64,000 nucleotides of DNA from Chrysaora quinquecirrha (taxonomy: Eukaryota > Cnidaria > Scyphozoa > Semaeostomeae > Pelagiidae). The stretch lies in contig JACTAT010000060.1 of the NCBI GenBank assembly GCA_014526335.1, forward strand, positions 8,597,686-8,661,685, read 5' to 3'. This document shows, piece by piece, positions 1-12,100 of the stretch (the stretch's first letter is position 1; each line of letters opens with the position of its first letter). The position numbers and the translations under genes were made by a program. The notes beneath the pieces are model-generated. The model did not search any database. It was not told the DNA's origin and was given only the letters and a program-made list of their open reading frames with translations.

Positions 1-650
1 AGGAAGAGTGTGCGGGTGAAAGAGTGGATGGGTGAATGATAGAAAGAATGAATAAAGTTACTAAGAAAGGTAGGATGGAAGAAGATAATGAATTAATAAG
101 TACATAGAAAAACAAGTGTATTAATGAAAGAATAATTGAATGAATGAATGAATGAATGAGTGTAATAATGAATGAAGAAAGGAAGCAAGGAGTCGATGGA
201 TAGACGTTTAACAAGTTGAAGAAAAATGAAGCAAAAAGTTAGTAAATGAGGGGGAAGAGAGGGAGGATGGAATGATGGATGGAAAAGAATAATTTAAGTA
301 ACGAATGAAGGGAAGAATCAATGAATGAGTGAAGTAATGTAAGAATAGAAAAGAAGGAAGAAAGAACCATAGTCAATAGAAGTGAGGACACTTCTATTGA
401 CTATGAAAGAACTAAAGAGATATTAAGTGTATGACGATAGACTAGATGGATGGAAGAAAAGAGTAAAGGGAAGAATGCATGTATAGACGAGTGAGAGAAA
501 GAATAAAAGGAAGGAGCTAAGTAAAGAAATAAAGAGATATTAAATGTATGAAGAAATAATTGATAGATGGAAAAATAGAAGGGAGGGTGAATGAATTAAT
601 GAAGAAAAAATAAATGAAGCTATGAATGAATGATCGAAAACATCAATTAA
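1..650. repeat. Simple-repeat tract rich in GAAT/GAAG units
   Basis: The first 650 bases are almost pure degenerate purine-rich repeats built on GAATGAAT, GAAAGAAT and GGAAGGAA, for example around 135-160. No open frame of interest is seen. A short perfect inverted repeat lies near 370-405 (CATAGTCAATAGAAGTG and its complement). It would fall in the 3' or intronic flank of the minus-strand PAN-like gene that starts at 1019. Confidence 0.8.
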
Positions 651-674
651 TTAGTTAAATTCATAATAATAAAC

Positions 675-1019
675 CTTGAGAAAATAGTGCATCCATCCTT
701 GGGCACTGACCATCTTCTCTTCAGAAAACGTAACTTTCGCTTTTATCATCTCACAAAGAACAAAACCATTCAGTATCTCTTTGACATTGACAGAGAAGCA
801 TTCACAATGTCTCAGACATCGATGAATGCAGATAAGTTGACTGGAAGTGTTTAAAACTTGAATTGTAGCTCCGTTGAATCTTATGTTTGGATAGGAGCTG
901 AGTTTGGCTTCTCGCTGCTTGAATGATTCACTTTGACATCCCTGTGCGTGAGTATTATACAGGACAGACAAATTGAAGGAGAAAGCTAGCAACAAAAGCT
1001 GCAAATAAAGCAAAACCAT
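675..1019 (-). CDS. Secreted PAN/Apple-like domain protein, first exon (partial gene)
   Basis: The minus-strand frame starts at 1019 with a clear signal peptide (MVLLYLQLLLLAFSFNLSV, probably cleaved near residue 26). A cysteine-bearing module follows, with the spacing of PAN/Apple domains: C28, then ICIHRCLRHCECFSVNV, then FVLCEM. Short secreted PAN-like first exons of this kind are, from general knowledge, common in sea anemones and corals. A plausible splice donor (CTCAAG before GTTTAT) sits at 675/674, so the frame that reads on to a stop at 651 is probably intron. The remaining exons would lie left of the window. Its role is unknown; PAN domains bind protein or carbohydrate ligands outside the cell. 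It could also be a short stand-alone protein of 122 residues. Confidence 0.5.
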
Positions 1020-2376
1020 TCTTGCTAGCTTGAGTATTCACTGCTTTCCTTTTGCTTCTTTGAAATCTTCTTGAAAACCTTTTGTTTCGCTTCCTCTGCT
1101 GAATGCTTTATTGCTATTTAAGAACTGTTCTCTTTCTTGCTGTACTGAAAATATCTTCCTTCTTCTTACTCTTCACGAAACTTTTCTTTTATCAGTGCTG
1201 AAAATGATCTGTCCTTCTTGCTGTGGATTTTCGCTATACCCCAAAGGATCTTTATTTCTTGCCGTACACGGGCGGTAGATCTAATCTAATCTCCTTGCTT
1301 TGCTAAGAAACTCTGCTGTCCTTTGTTTCCTTAACCCTCTTGCTAGAACACTTTAATGGCCTTCCTCCTCCACTCAAAACCTTCTGCCCAACTCTTGAAA
1401 GTGTTCTGGTGTTCCTGCCTTCCAGAAAATGGTCTATTCCCTAAACGAGTTCTGCCTTTCTCTTGTGTGAAACAAATTTTTATCTTCTTTTCTCTCGGCT
1501 ATCTTGTTCCGCACGACACTTTTTGCTTTAAGCCTTTCTTCCTATTCGTCTTGCTTAGAAAGAACGTCTTAAAAACTCAATTCCTCTTGGACCTTTTTTC
1601 TCAGTGCACATTACAGTTTGATACTTTTGTTGCTTGCACCGCACAGGCTCTGCTCTATCCTTGTTCTCCTAGGATTATTTCATCTTCATCAGAAATGCTT
1701 TGATTTTTATACTGTTACTCATGCTATCAATATATGATAATAATCATTATTATTTCCTTTCACTGCAAGATACTGCTATGAATCTCTTAGAACTTAAGGA
1801 AGAAAAATCCATTATCTAATGTTCCATTTGACACTTTAACATATAATAATCTATAACTATATATACTATGGGTGGTAACTTTGTTTATTATTCATGAGAC
1901 ATTTCAATCGTTGTTAAAAAAAATCAGTGAGCACATATCAGATTTTCTGCCAGCCATTGCTGAATAGCCCTCTTCATCTCTTAGCTGTCTCACAGTTGAT
2001 TTTCTTTTCTTTATGCTGTACAAGTGGATATTGACAGAAACTTGACAATCTTTTTTTATGTAATACAGTTACTTGAGGTTATTTCATACAGAAACTTTGT
2101 AAGGCTACAGCGATTATCAACCATCTGCTGTCAGCTGTTTGCTGCTTGTTCTGGCAACAAGCTGCAAATTTCAAGATGTGTGTCCGAAGCTCTTTCAATC
2201 TACAACAAAATAAAAAGTCAGACTTCAAGATAAGAAAATGCAGCTGCAGGAATGCGTCTTAAGCTTGACGTCCATTTAAGTTTTTGCACTTTCTAGTTTT
2301 CCTTTCTGCCTTTCATCAACTCGCTGTTTACTGTTTCTCTAAGATTCTAAGAAACTGGAATGCATGAGCGAGCTTA
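1020..2376. other. Divergent spacer between the PAN-like gene and GOLGA2, no gene seen
   Basis: Pyrimidine-rich, loosely repetitive sequence (TTGCT, TTCTT and CTTTC words recur from 1040 to 1690). A 115-codon plus-strand frame at 1356-1703 and a 69-codon frame at 2024-2233 have no recognisable domain and biased composition, so I do not call them. The promoters of the two divergent genes must lie here or further right, but I see no convincing core element. Confidence 0.5.
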
Positions 2377-2692
2377 GACTAGCCTGCTTGCAGCCTCAAA
2401 CTCTTCTTCTGTAAAGAGTAGAGTCTACTTCTAGAGGCCGATTAGGGGTTCTAGGGAACATGGGAACACACGAAATGTGTCCAGGGACGCCAGGGACCAA
2501 GGGAACATCGAGAAACATGGATCAGGTAAAATTGGTTGACTATCAATCTGAAAAATAATCCTACGAAACTCTAGGGAACAAGGAGATTTTCTCAAGGGAA
2601 CAGGTGGATATGTAACCCCCCTAAATACTCCTACTACTGCACGCACGCTACTCTAAACGAAAAAAGAATTTGAGGCTGCGCACAGGCTAGCT
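2377..2692. mobile_element. Inverted-repeat element enclosing GGGAACA-family MITE copy A
   Basis: Two arms of about 44 bases (2377-2420 and 2648-2692) are imperfect inverted copies sharing CTAGCCTG, GCAGCCTCAAA and TTTAGAGTA. Between them, 2434-2633 is a copy of the GGGAACA-rich MITE also found at 19161, 35769 and 63453. Its ends are GATTAGGGG and CCCCCCTAAATACTCC. Either the inner MITE jumped into an older foldback element, or the larger unit is one composite family. Confidence 0.6.
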
Positions 2693-3103
2693 TACTCGGT
2701 TTTTTTGGAACTTCTGTACGTAAGCCGCTTAAAACGAGCGTCAGACATTTGAGAAGTTAAATCATCTTCTTGTACAGTTTTTGATCGATACTTGGTTCAA
2801 AAGACCTTTTTGTCATTTTGGTCATTCGTTTGCCTGGAAGAGCATCGTTCCAAAAAATTGCCGTTTCTGCAATTGCCCAGTTCGCGTGTTCGAGTAATTT
2901 TGCGGAAAAATACCATCAGCCTCGATTTCGTGGTCGCAATGTTTTTATCAACATGTAGCCTGGAAACTAGCCTTCGTGTAACTAAAGAAATAAGATGGCG
3001 AAATTTTTTCAGAGGGAAGTGATACCTGCTTGTTTGAAGCGGTGAAAAATTTAGTTATGTTGAAGTAGATTTTTAGCTATGGTAGCTACGTTCAAGGATT
3101 ATA

Positions 3104-6100
3104 ATGGCTGATGCTTCTAGACAAGAAAAGTTAGCTTCTGCTAAGAGAAAGGTATGTTTTTGCTATTGTAAAGTCGCCTAATGTTAGGAATTGACTAGGC
3201 CGGTTTTTACCCAGCACGCAAAAATCAAGATAAGATACCTATGAAACTTTTCAATAGAAGAACTGAACAGTTGAAGAAGTTTGACTAATACTAGTATTTT
3301 GAGATCTGAATATCGTAATTAACAACAAAATAGTCGTTTTATTTAAGTGTTTATTATGTCATCATAAATAAGTGACAATGAAATGACAAGTAAATGGCAA
3401 CCCCTTTTCCTTTAAAAATTAAGAATCATTCCAGGCAATATCCTAGATTCTAATTTGTATTAACATGCACTAAAGACTACTGTTCTTCGAACAGAACAAT
3501 AGGGCATTATTGTTTTCTATCGGGGATCAAGCAACCATGAGCCAGGGTGGAATCCATGTAGCCTATGCCGGAGAAATCCGGCTTGAAGTTTTCGAAAAAT
3601 TTTTGTTATACTGGCATGAATCTTTCAGAAAAACAATACAAAGCGTTACATCCATTGTTCTATTTTCCTAATAGAACAATAGATCTATTGTTTCTATTGG
3701 CGTGAAAGCAGTTTTCATTGATGTAGTCTCTGGGCCATGGATTCCACCCTGGGCCATGAGACACCCAAGAATGTAAAGTATGTACTGCTTGCAGAAGATC
3801 TCCTCCACGTGATCTTTGGACAAACAATAGGCCATATTGTTTTCTACTTTTGTCATCCACGCACTTCTTCACGTAATCTACAACAATTCCAGTTTTGGTA
3901 GCATCTCACAACCATCATCTACTTCTTCTTCATCTACTACTGAGATCCTATCTAGCAATGACTGGCACTGAATACAACAGTTCAACCTTCTCTTTTAGTT
4001 TAGGGGAAGGTCTCAAATGATTAGCAGCTGGGCAATCAACTATACCATCTAATAGCAATTGCTTTTTCAACAAGACATTCTCCTGAACTGTTGTGGCAAG
4101 TTTTATAAATTTATTATTTGATCTTTTTAGCTCAAGCAATTCCAGCAAAGGAAAACACCCAGTAATACACCTTCTCCAAGAAAAAGTAATGCAAACAGCC
4201 TTTCAAATGTATCCCAAGACCTGTCATTTGAATCAAATGCAGATGCATCATTTCAAAAACAGGTAAAAAACATATTCTGTCTCATTTTTTTAGTAACTAG
4301 AGTGATTTCCATTGATATGCCACAAGGGACATGAAACAATAAACAAAATAGAGGAAGGAATGGAATTGAGAGAAAATCTATTTTTTTGAGGCCAGAATTC
4401 ATTTAATGTTTTTCAATTGGGGTTGGACCTGCACAATGGCATAACCGACCTAGATTGGGGCTAGAGCAAGTCTTAAGGCCCCCAAGCCTATACAATCTTG
4501 TGAACTTAATAAACGTTAATAAAACGTTCATAAATTTTTTTGAAAATTTAATAAACGGGGGTCCTAATAAGGTCCAGGGGTGGGGAAAATTTAATAAACA
4601 TAGTTTAATCCTTTCACAAGTGAAATTTTTTCTTCCAAATTTAATAAATGGGGGGTCCTAATAAGGTCTGGGGGGGGGGAAAAACTCAAAATTAATAAAC
4701 AAGGGGACGTTTATTTGGCACCTTAGAGTATGGTGCTGAATAAGGCTGAACATAACAAAAAGTTAAAAGGGGAGGAGAGCCCTGGGCTGTATGACTTGGA
4801 GATTTGCTCAGCGATTTATAGCTCACTGGAAATTGAGATCTATAGCTCACTGGAAATGTTGTTGACTGCAGTCTAGGTCTGAATTCTATCTGTTTTGGTA
4901 TACCACTTATGGAAAAATCTATGCTATTGAGCTAAACAGACAAATTCTATTTGCGTTTATATTACGTAGTTTATACTAAACTATAAAGTTTCTGGTGATC
5001 TTATTAATCATTAAATTTTATGCCAAAACCGATGAATTCAAACGCATTTAACTGTAACTTTTTTCTTATTGCAGATCTCTCCTAAGCCAAATTTTCAGCC
5101 TTCAGAGTAAGTTCTTTCATTTGAAGCAGCTGATATTTAAACAAAATCAACATTTTCTTCATTATTTGTACATATTGGTTTCATGTTTGCTCAGCTGAAT
5201 TCATACATTTGTGCATTTTCTCTGCTTTTCTCAGATGAACTAAATGTTTAATAGATGTGCTACTGAAAAGATGGGAGAATTGAGCTAAATCTCCTCCAAT
5301 AACTCTTTCAAACTTGCTGCCATTTTGCTAGGGATCAAAAAATTCTTATAGCAGTGGAAAAGCCAAGGGGCATGGGAGCAGATTCCCCCATCCATTACCA
5401 AAATAGGTTTTGTATATATAGCCTAAATCTGATGTGAAAGTGTCACAGAGCTTGATTTGGTAATTTTTCCTTAAAACCACGCCCTTATTTTCTTTGACCA
5501 CACCCTTTTGCCCCCAGTGTTGGGTCTCTGGCTACGTGATTTCCCAATAGGATAATTATATATTTAGATTTCCACCATACAATAAGAAATTGGCTCTGCT
5601 GCCCCAAAAGGAACATCTTCCAGAAGATTCTAATTGGCATATAATGCGTAGAAGACATAGAATTTACAATGTGCTTGGCTTTCCCTGGTTGACATTGCAC
5701 AAATAACTGGAAAGGGCGGAGCTGTTTTCAGTGAAAAAGCATTGTTTAACTATTGTTTGCAAACAAAAAACTATTGTTCTAGAAACATTAGAGTGGGATT
5801 TCAGCCTATCATGTGAAGTTTATTAAAAGACAATTGAGGACTATGTGTCCAATTTTTTCTCTGGTAATTTTTGCTCTTCAATTTGTCCCTTTCGTACCAT
5901 TCATTGTTAATTATGAAAAATTTTTCTTTAAATTTAAAGGAAACCTCACAATGGAAGTTTGAATGGACCAAGCAAGGTTTGCATTTAGTTTCTAACTTAG
6001 CTCTCTTAATCTCTTCAAGTCTCTTGACTCTCAAGGCCCTGGCCAAACAATCAAACATTTTGGTCAGTCATTTGACACTTCACAAACAATTTTTGACCAT

Positions 6101-9100
6101 TTTTGCAATGTCACAAAACATGGCTGTACAATGGCATTGTGTTCATTGTGTTCATTCTGTACATTGTGTTCAACGACTTCAAAAACATGTTATGTTTGTC
6201 TCAAGCAAAATTTTTTGACTATCAATGTTTTGCAATGTGACCAAATGGTCAAACATTTTGTTTGACAAGAAATTTCAAATGTTTGACCAAAATTTTTGAT
6301 CACTTTTCCAAGGTCAGGGCTAAAATCTTTTGTTAAAATCTTCTCTCTGCCATCAACCTTGCAACATATCAATTGAAGAAAACGCAATAATTCTCATTTT
6401 AACTTTCCACACAGGACTCTTCTTTCACAAAAGATAACAGTGAAAAGACAACAAGATCTTCACCAAGTTTAGAAGTAAAAATGAAGACAAGGAAAACAGT
6501 TTGATTATTACAAAACCTGATCTAAATGAAAAAGCAATCGAAAACCTGTAAGTTATTAATTCAGTTTTCTTTTAATTCATATAAGGTCCTGGCCAAACAA
6601 TCATACAGTGTTGGTCAAACATTTCAGATTTGCTTTACCACCGTTCAGCCACTTTGCAAAACATTGTTTGGCCCTGGCCATACAGTCAAACATCATTGGC
6701 CATACATTTGAGGTTGCTTGTAGAAGCAATGCTTGACCGTTTGGCCACCTTGCAAAGCATTTTTTGGGCCCTTGCCAAACGATCAAACATTGTTGGTCAA
6801 ATATTTCATATTTGCTTTATCAGCAATGTTTGACCGTTTGGCCCCTCTGCAAAACATTGTTTGGTTCTTGCAAAACGATCAAACATTGTTGGTCAAACCT
6901 TTGAGATTTGCTCTGCAAACAATGTTTGACTGTGTTACAATGTCGCAAAACATTTCTTGGCAAGCAGAACTGCTTCGATATATTTTCGAAAATCTTCTAA
7001 AACATTTTCTAAATCTTACAAGAAAAAATGTTTGACCAGTAATGTTTTGCTACGTGGCCAAACTACGTATTGTTCAGTTGTTTTGGAATCTGTCTGTATG
7101 AAAATCGAAATTCCGATTCTGTTTGGACAGAAAGAGTTTTTTTCCTCACTTGAACTCTTCAAAACACAATACCATTCCAACTTCACTTTTCTATTGTTGC
7201 ATTGCTATCCGCATCTGAGTATTAATACAGCCTTTAGTCATTTGTCTCGATCTGTTTCTAACGTTTATACTCTGAGGAGTGTCAGGCGAAAAAGCATTCA
7301 ATATGTGCAAAGTTGTTTTCGCTTTTGCAAATTTGTAATTTTTTAGTACCCAAATTCTATTGGACACTGCAATTAATTCTATTGTTTATCTCAATTTATT
7401 TCTTGAGCTGATATGTGGTGAAGCAAAATGGCGATTCAATTTTACATTGCCGATTTGAGCATTTCGATCCACACATTCTGCCTTTGTTTCCGTCTGTTTT
7501 TGACGTCTATATTATGAGAAGAGTCAGACGAAAAATCTTCAATATATTCAAAGTTGTTTCCACTATACATCGTTATTTTCATCTAAAACCAAAATCATCT
7601 ATTTGTGATACAAAATCATTATATCCCCAGATTTCCTTTCAAAGGAAGTGAAAAACGATTACTTTTCTATCTTAGAAAAAATATTGAAAAAATGGTTGAA
7701 TTCTGTGATTATTATCAATGAGATAATCAATTTAGGATTACTAGGGATATTCATCCTATGAGCTTATTAAATTAATTTTTTTTTTCTGGTTTATTTAAGG
7801 AATTTTTCTCCAGCCGAAAAGATAAAGCAAATTGTAAGTGTTTTTGTTTTTTGTTATGAAAATATAAAATAACTTTTTTGAAACGTCTAACCACTTTATT
7901 TTTGCTATTTTTATGTTATCCAGTTATCGAAATACGAGATTAAGATAGTAGTAGTTTTAAAGGTTGCAAATGGAAACGACTAAACGGCCTTTTTGTGTGG
8001 TCACGTTGTGGTTTAGCTTGGTTCTTTGACGTATGGTATTGTAGAGCCACTTTTATGTGAATATTTTTAATAGCTTTGGCCTTTGCAGTCTTTCTAAAGA
8101 CCTGGCAAAGCCATCAGATCAAACATTGTTTAAGCAAAATGCGTTACCGTTTGGCCACGTCACCAAAAATTGTCCAACATTATTCATTTGCATCAAGCAA
8201 AAAATAGTTTAAACTTTTTCAAAAACATACACTCTTTTTTTTATAAGAATCAGGAAATTTTGATCGAAGCTGGCTGTTCTTAAATTTTTGCCGTTTTTGA
8301 GCCTGAAATGTTCTTAATCTGTTCTTAATTCCTTGGCTACTAAGAAAGTTATATTTTTCAATTAAAGTCTGGGGTGGTACTAGGTTTGTGTGAAAATGCA
8401 GCATTCTTGTCTATTTCTTTGTTTGTTTGCATTTTACGTTCAGTCTGACTGTCTTGCTTACATATTTAGCTGATACTCTTAGGGCTTTTGAAAAGGCCAG
8501 CCTTAGCTTGTTCTTAATTTGTTCTTAAAATCTGGGCAAATTCCAGGCTCGTGTTCCTATAAAATTGTTCTTATAAAAAGAAAAGAGTTCAGCTCAGCAT
8601 ATTCTTCTTTTCCAGCAATGTTTCTGGGTTTCTGGCGTGGCCAATCTGTCAAACATTGCTTGACAAACAAACTTAAAGTATTTGACAAACACTGTTTGAT
8701 CGTTTGGCTGGGCCTAAGAGATGTCAAGTGGACAGTATAATGAATCTGTATAACCTGTACTTTTATTTTTTCAGTCACATCAGCTAAATGGCTTAATAAC
8801 AAAGGTAAATACTATATACTGATATAGCCTAAATCAAAGACGAAAAGCTAAAGAGTTATCCACTGTTACTTAAGTATATGATTATATATCTACACATCTT
8901 CTCAATACTTGAAGGTTATCCTTCAAAATTTTTGATAGTACATTTTTGATAGGCAATCTGTACTTATTCGTAGGATATTCTTATAAATGCTGATGAGAAA
9001 ATTTTGAACGAGATCGAGGCACTGGAGGTAAGCGTTTGATAATTTCTGTCATTGCCTCATTGTCATTTTTACTTTAACTGTATTACTTGAAGAACCACTT

Positions 9101-12100
9101 GGGACGTTAATTGAATGTTCGAATTTTAAGGGGGGTTCTTATTCGAGGGTATTTAAAAGAGGGAGGATCTGTAATCGACTCAGTGCGGTTTGCCTTTTTA
9201 ATTAATGATATTCTCTTAGACTTTCCAGCTAGTGGTTCAGTTATTGTTTTATTTTGTCTTTTAGAAGCGAAACGCTGAGCTAGAAGACAGCCTACAATCT
9301 TTCAAAAGATCAAACCAACAATTGACAAATCAGCTCAATGAACAAGTAAATAAATTTCAAATTTCTCTTGCATGTATCGCTAATTCACTGTATAATCCCC
9401 ATTTGTTCTCTTCTGAATCGTGTTATTTTTTCGTACTTTGTTGCCCATATTAACCTTCTCATCATATGGTATTTACCAGTATTTTGACATCAAACTGTAT
9501 TCAGAATTGGTTTTTTCAATCTATGCTGAATTCCGCTGCATGTTCATTTCATATAGTGTACTGAAATAGCATATCCATTTCATACTGTATTCGTCAGCAT
9601 GTTCATTTCATAATGTATTCATCAGCATACTCATTTCATACTGCATTCGTCAGCATGTTCATTTCATACTACATTTTTCAGCATGTTCATTTCATACTGC
9701 ATTTGTCAGCATGTTCATGTCATACTGCATTTGTCAGCATGTTCATTTCAGTCCTGAATTCAAAAAGATGTTTATTTCATGCCATATTCGTCAACTTGTC
9801 CATTTAATACGCTTTCAGAGACATGTTCATTTCATACTAGAATAACTACCACCCACTGTATTGAAAGGCATTGTACATTTCATGATGCGTTCAGATGCAT
9901 GTTTATTTCACTGCATTTCCTGTTTTCCTAACATAGTATCCACTATTAGCAAATCATCTCCTATCAAATTATTTGTTATATTTTAGCGAAAACATTTGAT
10001 ACAATATCAAGAAAAGCTGAAAAAGGTATGCATTGTAAAATTTCTTGTGGCTGATACCTTTTTTAATAGTTGAAGAATCAACACTGAGTACCATTTAATT
10101 CAATGCTACAAACTCATTGCCTGAACTTTAAAAATCTTGCATTACATACGTTCTGTCACTAATTTTCATTGCTATTATTGAGTAACGTTTCTTTCTTCTT
10201 ATTTCGCATCCTTTTTATTTTACAAATGGTGAAAATATTTTCTTCGACATTTTTCAGCAAAATTCAGATCCTTCTCCGAAACAGCTTCAGGAGCTCAGAG
10301 CTGCCAAAGAACAACTCGAGGTATGGAAAATTTAAGTAATGTATTCAAGACTTATATCGACATTTCATCTTTATGCTTATCTTCGTACGGCATGCATATG
10401 CATAGCGGTTTTAGTAGTCACTCTACCTATTTGTATTGAGTACTCGTCAACTAATTGTATGGTCAATAGAATTATAATTTGCTTCTCAGTGTCCCAGTAT
10501 GGGGGAGTAGAATGAAAAGGGATGTGACAGGAGTTGGCACATCCCTGACTTTTGAATCGGCAGAAAAGCAAGGATGTCACAGGAATTGGCACATCCCTGT
10601 TAGTACTTTGTTTTTATCAGGATTTTCGAATGGAATTCTGTAACGAAATTCAACAAATTGAACGGCAGTAAAAAAGCATAGGTTTTTAAAACAAATGACC
10701 GAAATAGTCGCCATCTTTTGCGGAAGCATCTATTGTAGAAACTATGACGTTGGATTATTGTACCTATTTGACTTCCTGTCGTCCTTATTTTCGTATTTTT
10801 GCTCAATTTTAGGTTCATATACAGACAATAGGTATCCTTGTATCAGACAAAACAGAATTGCAAGAAAATTTACGAAAGACCCAGAAGAAACTGCAGTCGA
10901 AAGAAAGTAAGTATTATCATTTTATGGTACTGAATTTTTCTTGTTCTTTATCTTATTTTTGATTCATAACCATTAGAGAAGAAGCTTCTATGTTTTACGA
11001 TAAGAGAATATTAGTTTTTTAGTTTGTTTGTTTGTTTGTTTGTTTGTTTGTTCCCCAGTTGGCATAAGTTTAGGTGCTGTGGCGCCGTGGTCGTATCCAG
11101 CTAGCTCGTGTCAGAAGCTTTGCATGGTCGAGTCCCTGCCGTCATAGCCAAGATGGGTCAAAGTCTCGTTTGTTATCTACTTCTGGAATTTCTCGGAATC
11201 CAGCAGTGTCCTGTCAGATCTACTGTTGGCGCTAGATACACCATTTGATCGTCACCTTTAGTTTTGCTGAGTTAAACCTGCTATAGCCATAGCTAGCCCC
11301 CTGAATATATTCATAATGCCTTGTATTAACCTCTCCTCCATTTCATGTTTTAGCCGAGAACGAGGATGTGAACAACAGACTTCAAGCTGTCAGACAGCGG
11401 ATTGTTGAGCTGGAAAGAAACATTGCTAACTTGCAGATGTCATGTGATAAATATCAACAGGTATATAATTTATCTGAACTACTCGTCCCCCGTACTTAAG
11501 TTTTTTTCACTCTTTACACTCAGTTGTAAATCTTATTTTTGACGGGGTAGTTCAGAAGAAATTCACAATACTAAATGATGGCTCAAATACTGCTGAACTT
11601 AAATTTTGAAGAATTACTAGTCAATTTATTGTTGGTTAATTATGATTTTAATGCTATCTTTTCGTGCTTTATTTCTTTGTAAAACAGAACAATAAAGAGC
11701 TGGCACAAGAACATGAAAAAATCAAAAGTAAAATGTTCACTTCAAGGTTATTATTTATTTTAAAGAATACTTGCATATTTTTGTTTATTTTTGTTGAATT
11801 TACAGAATCAAATTGAGAATGTGAAGGCCGCTTTCCATCTGTGCGTTTTTGAGCGTGAGAGCGCAGCGCCTACATCTGAGCATGCGTACCTGAGAGAGAC
11901 AAACCCCATTTCTGCGTCATCTTTGAGCCCTCTTTCAAGCGTCGGAAGTTGAGCAACCTTTTACCTTTTTATTATACGTCCGTGTGCTCGAAAATGGAAA
12001 GTTGCCCTAACACAGCATCTATACAGCATGTTGCAAAGGCCTACACCATCTAAAGAAACACGGTGAAGCACATATTTTTAGGTACATTCACTGGCTTTAA

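Noticed and set aside
1356..1703. 115-codon plus frame near the PAN-like gene
   Set aside because: Phe/Leu/Cys-rich, no recognisable motif, sits in loosely repetitive pyrimidine-rich DNA.
6475..6499. 25-base GT-AG intron in GOLGA2 exon 5
   Set aside because: Far too short to splice and leaves the wrong frame; one missing A in the preceding run explains the break better.
5801..7346. Cluster of overlapping 60-130 codon frames on both strands
   Set aside because: They fall in the AAACATTG hairpin arrays and R3 repeat; repeated words such as GQTFQ and AKQSN are translations of the repeat.
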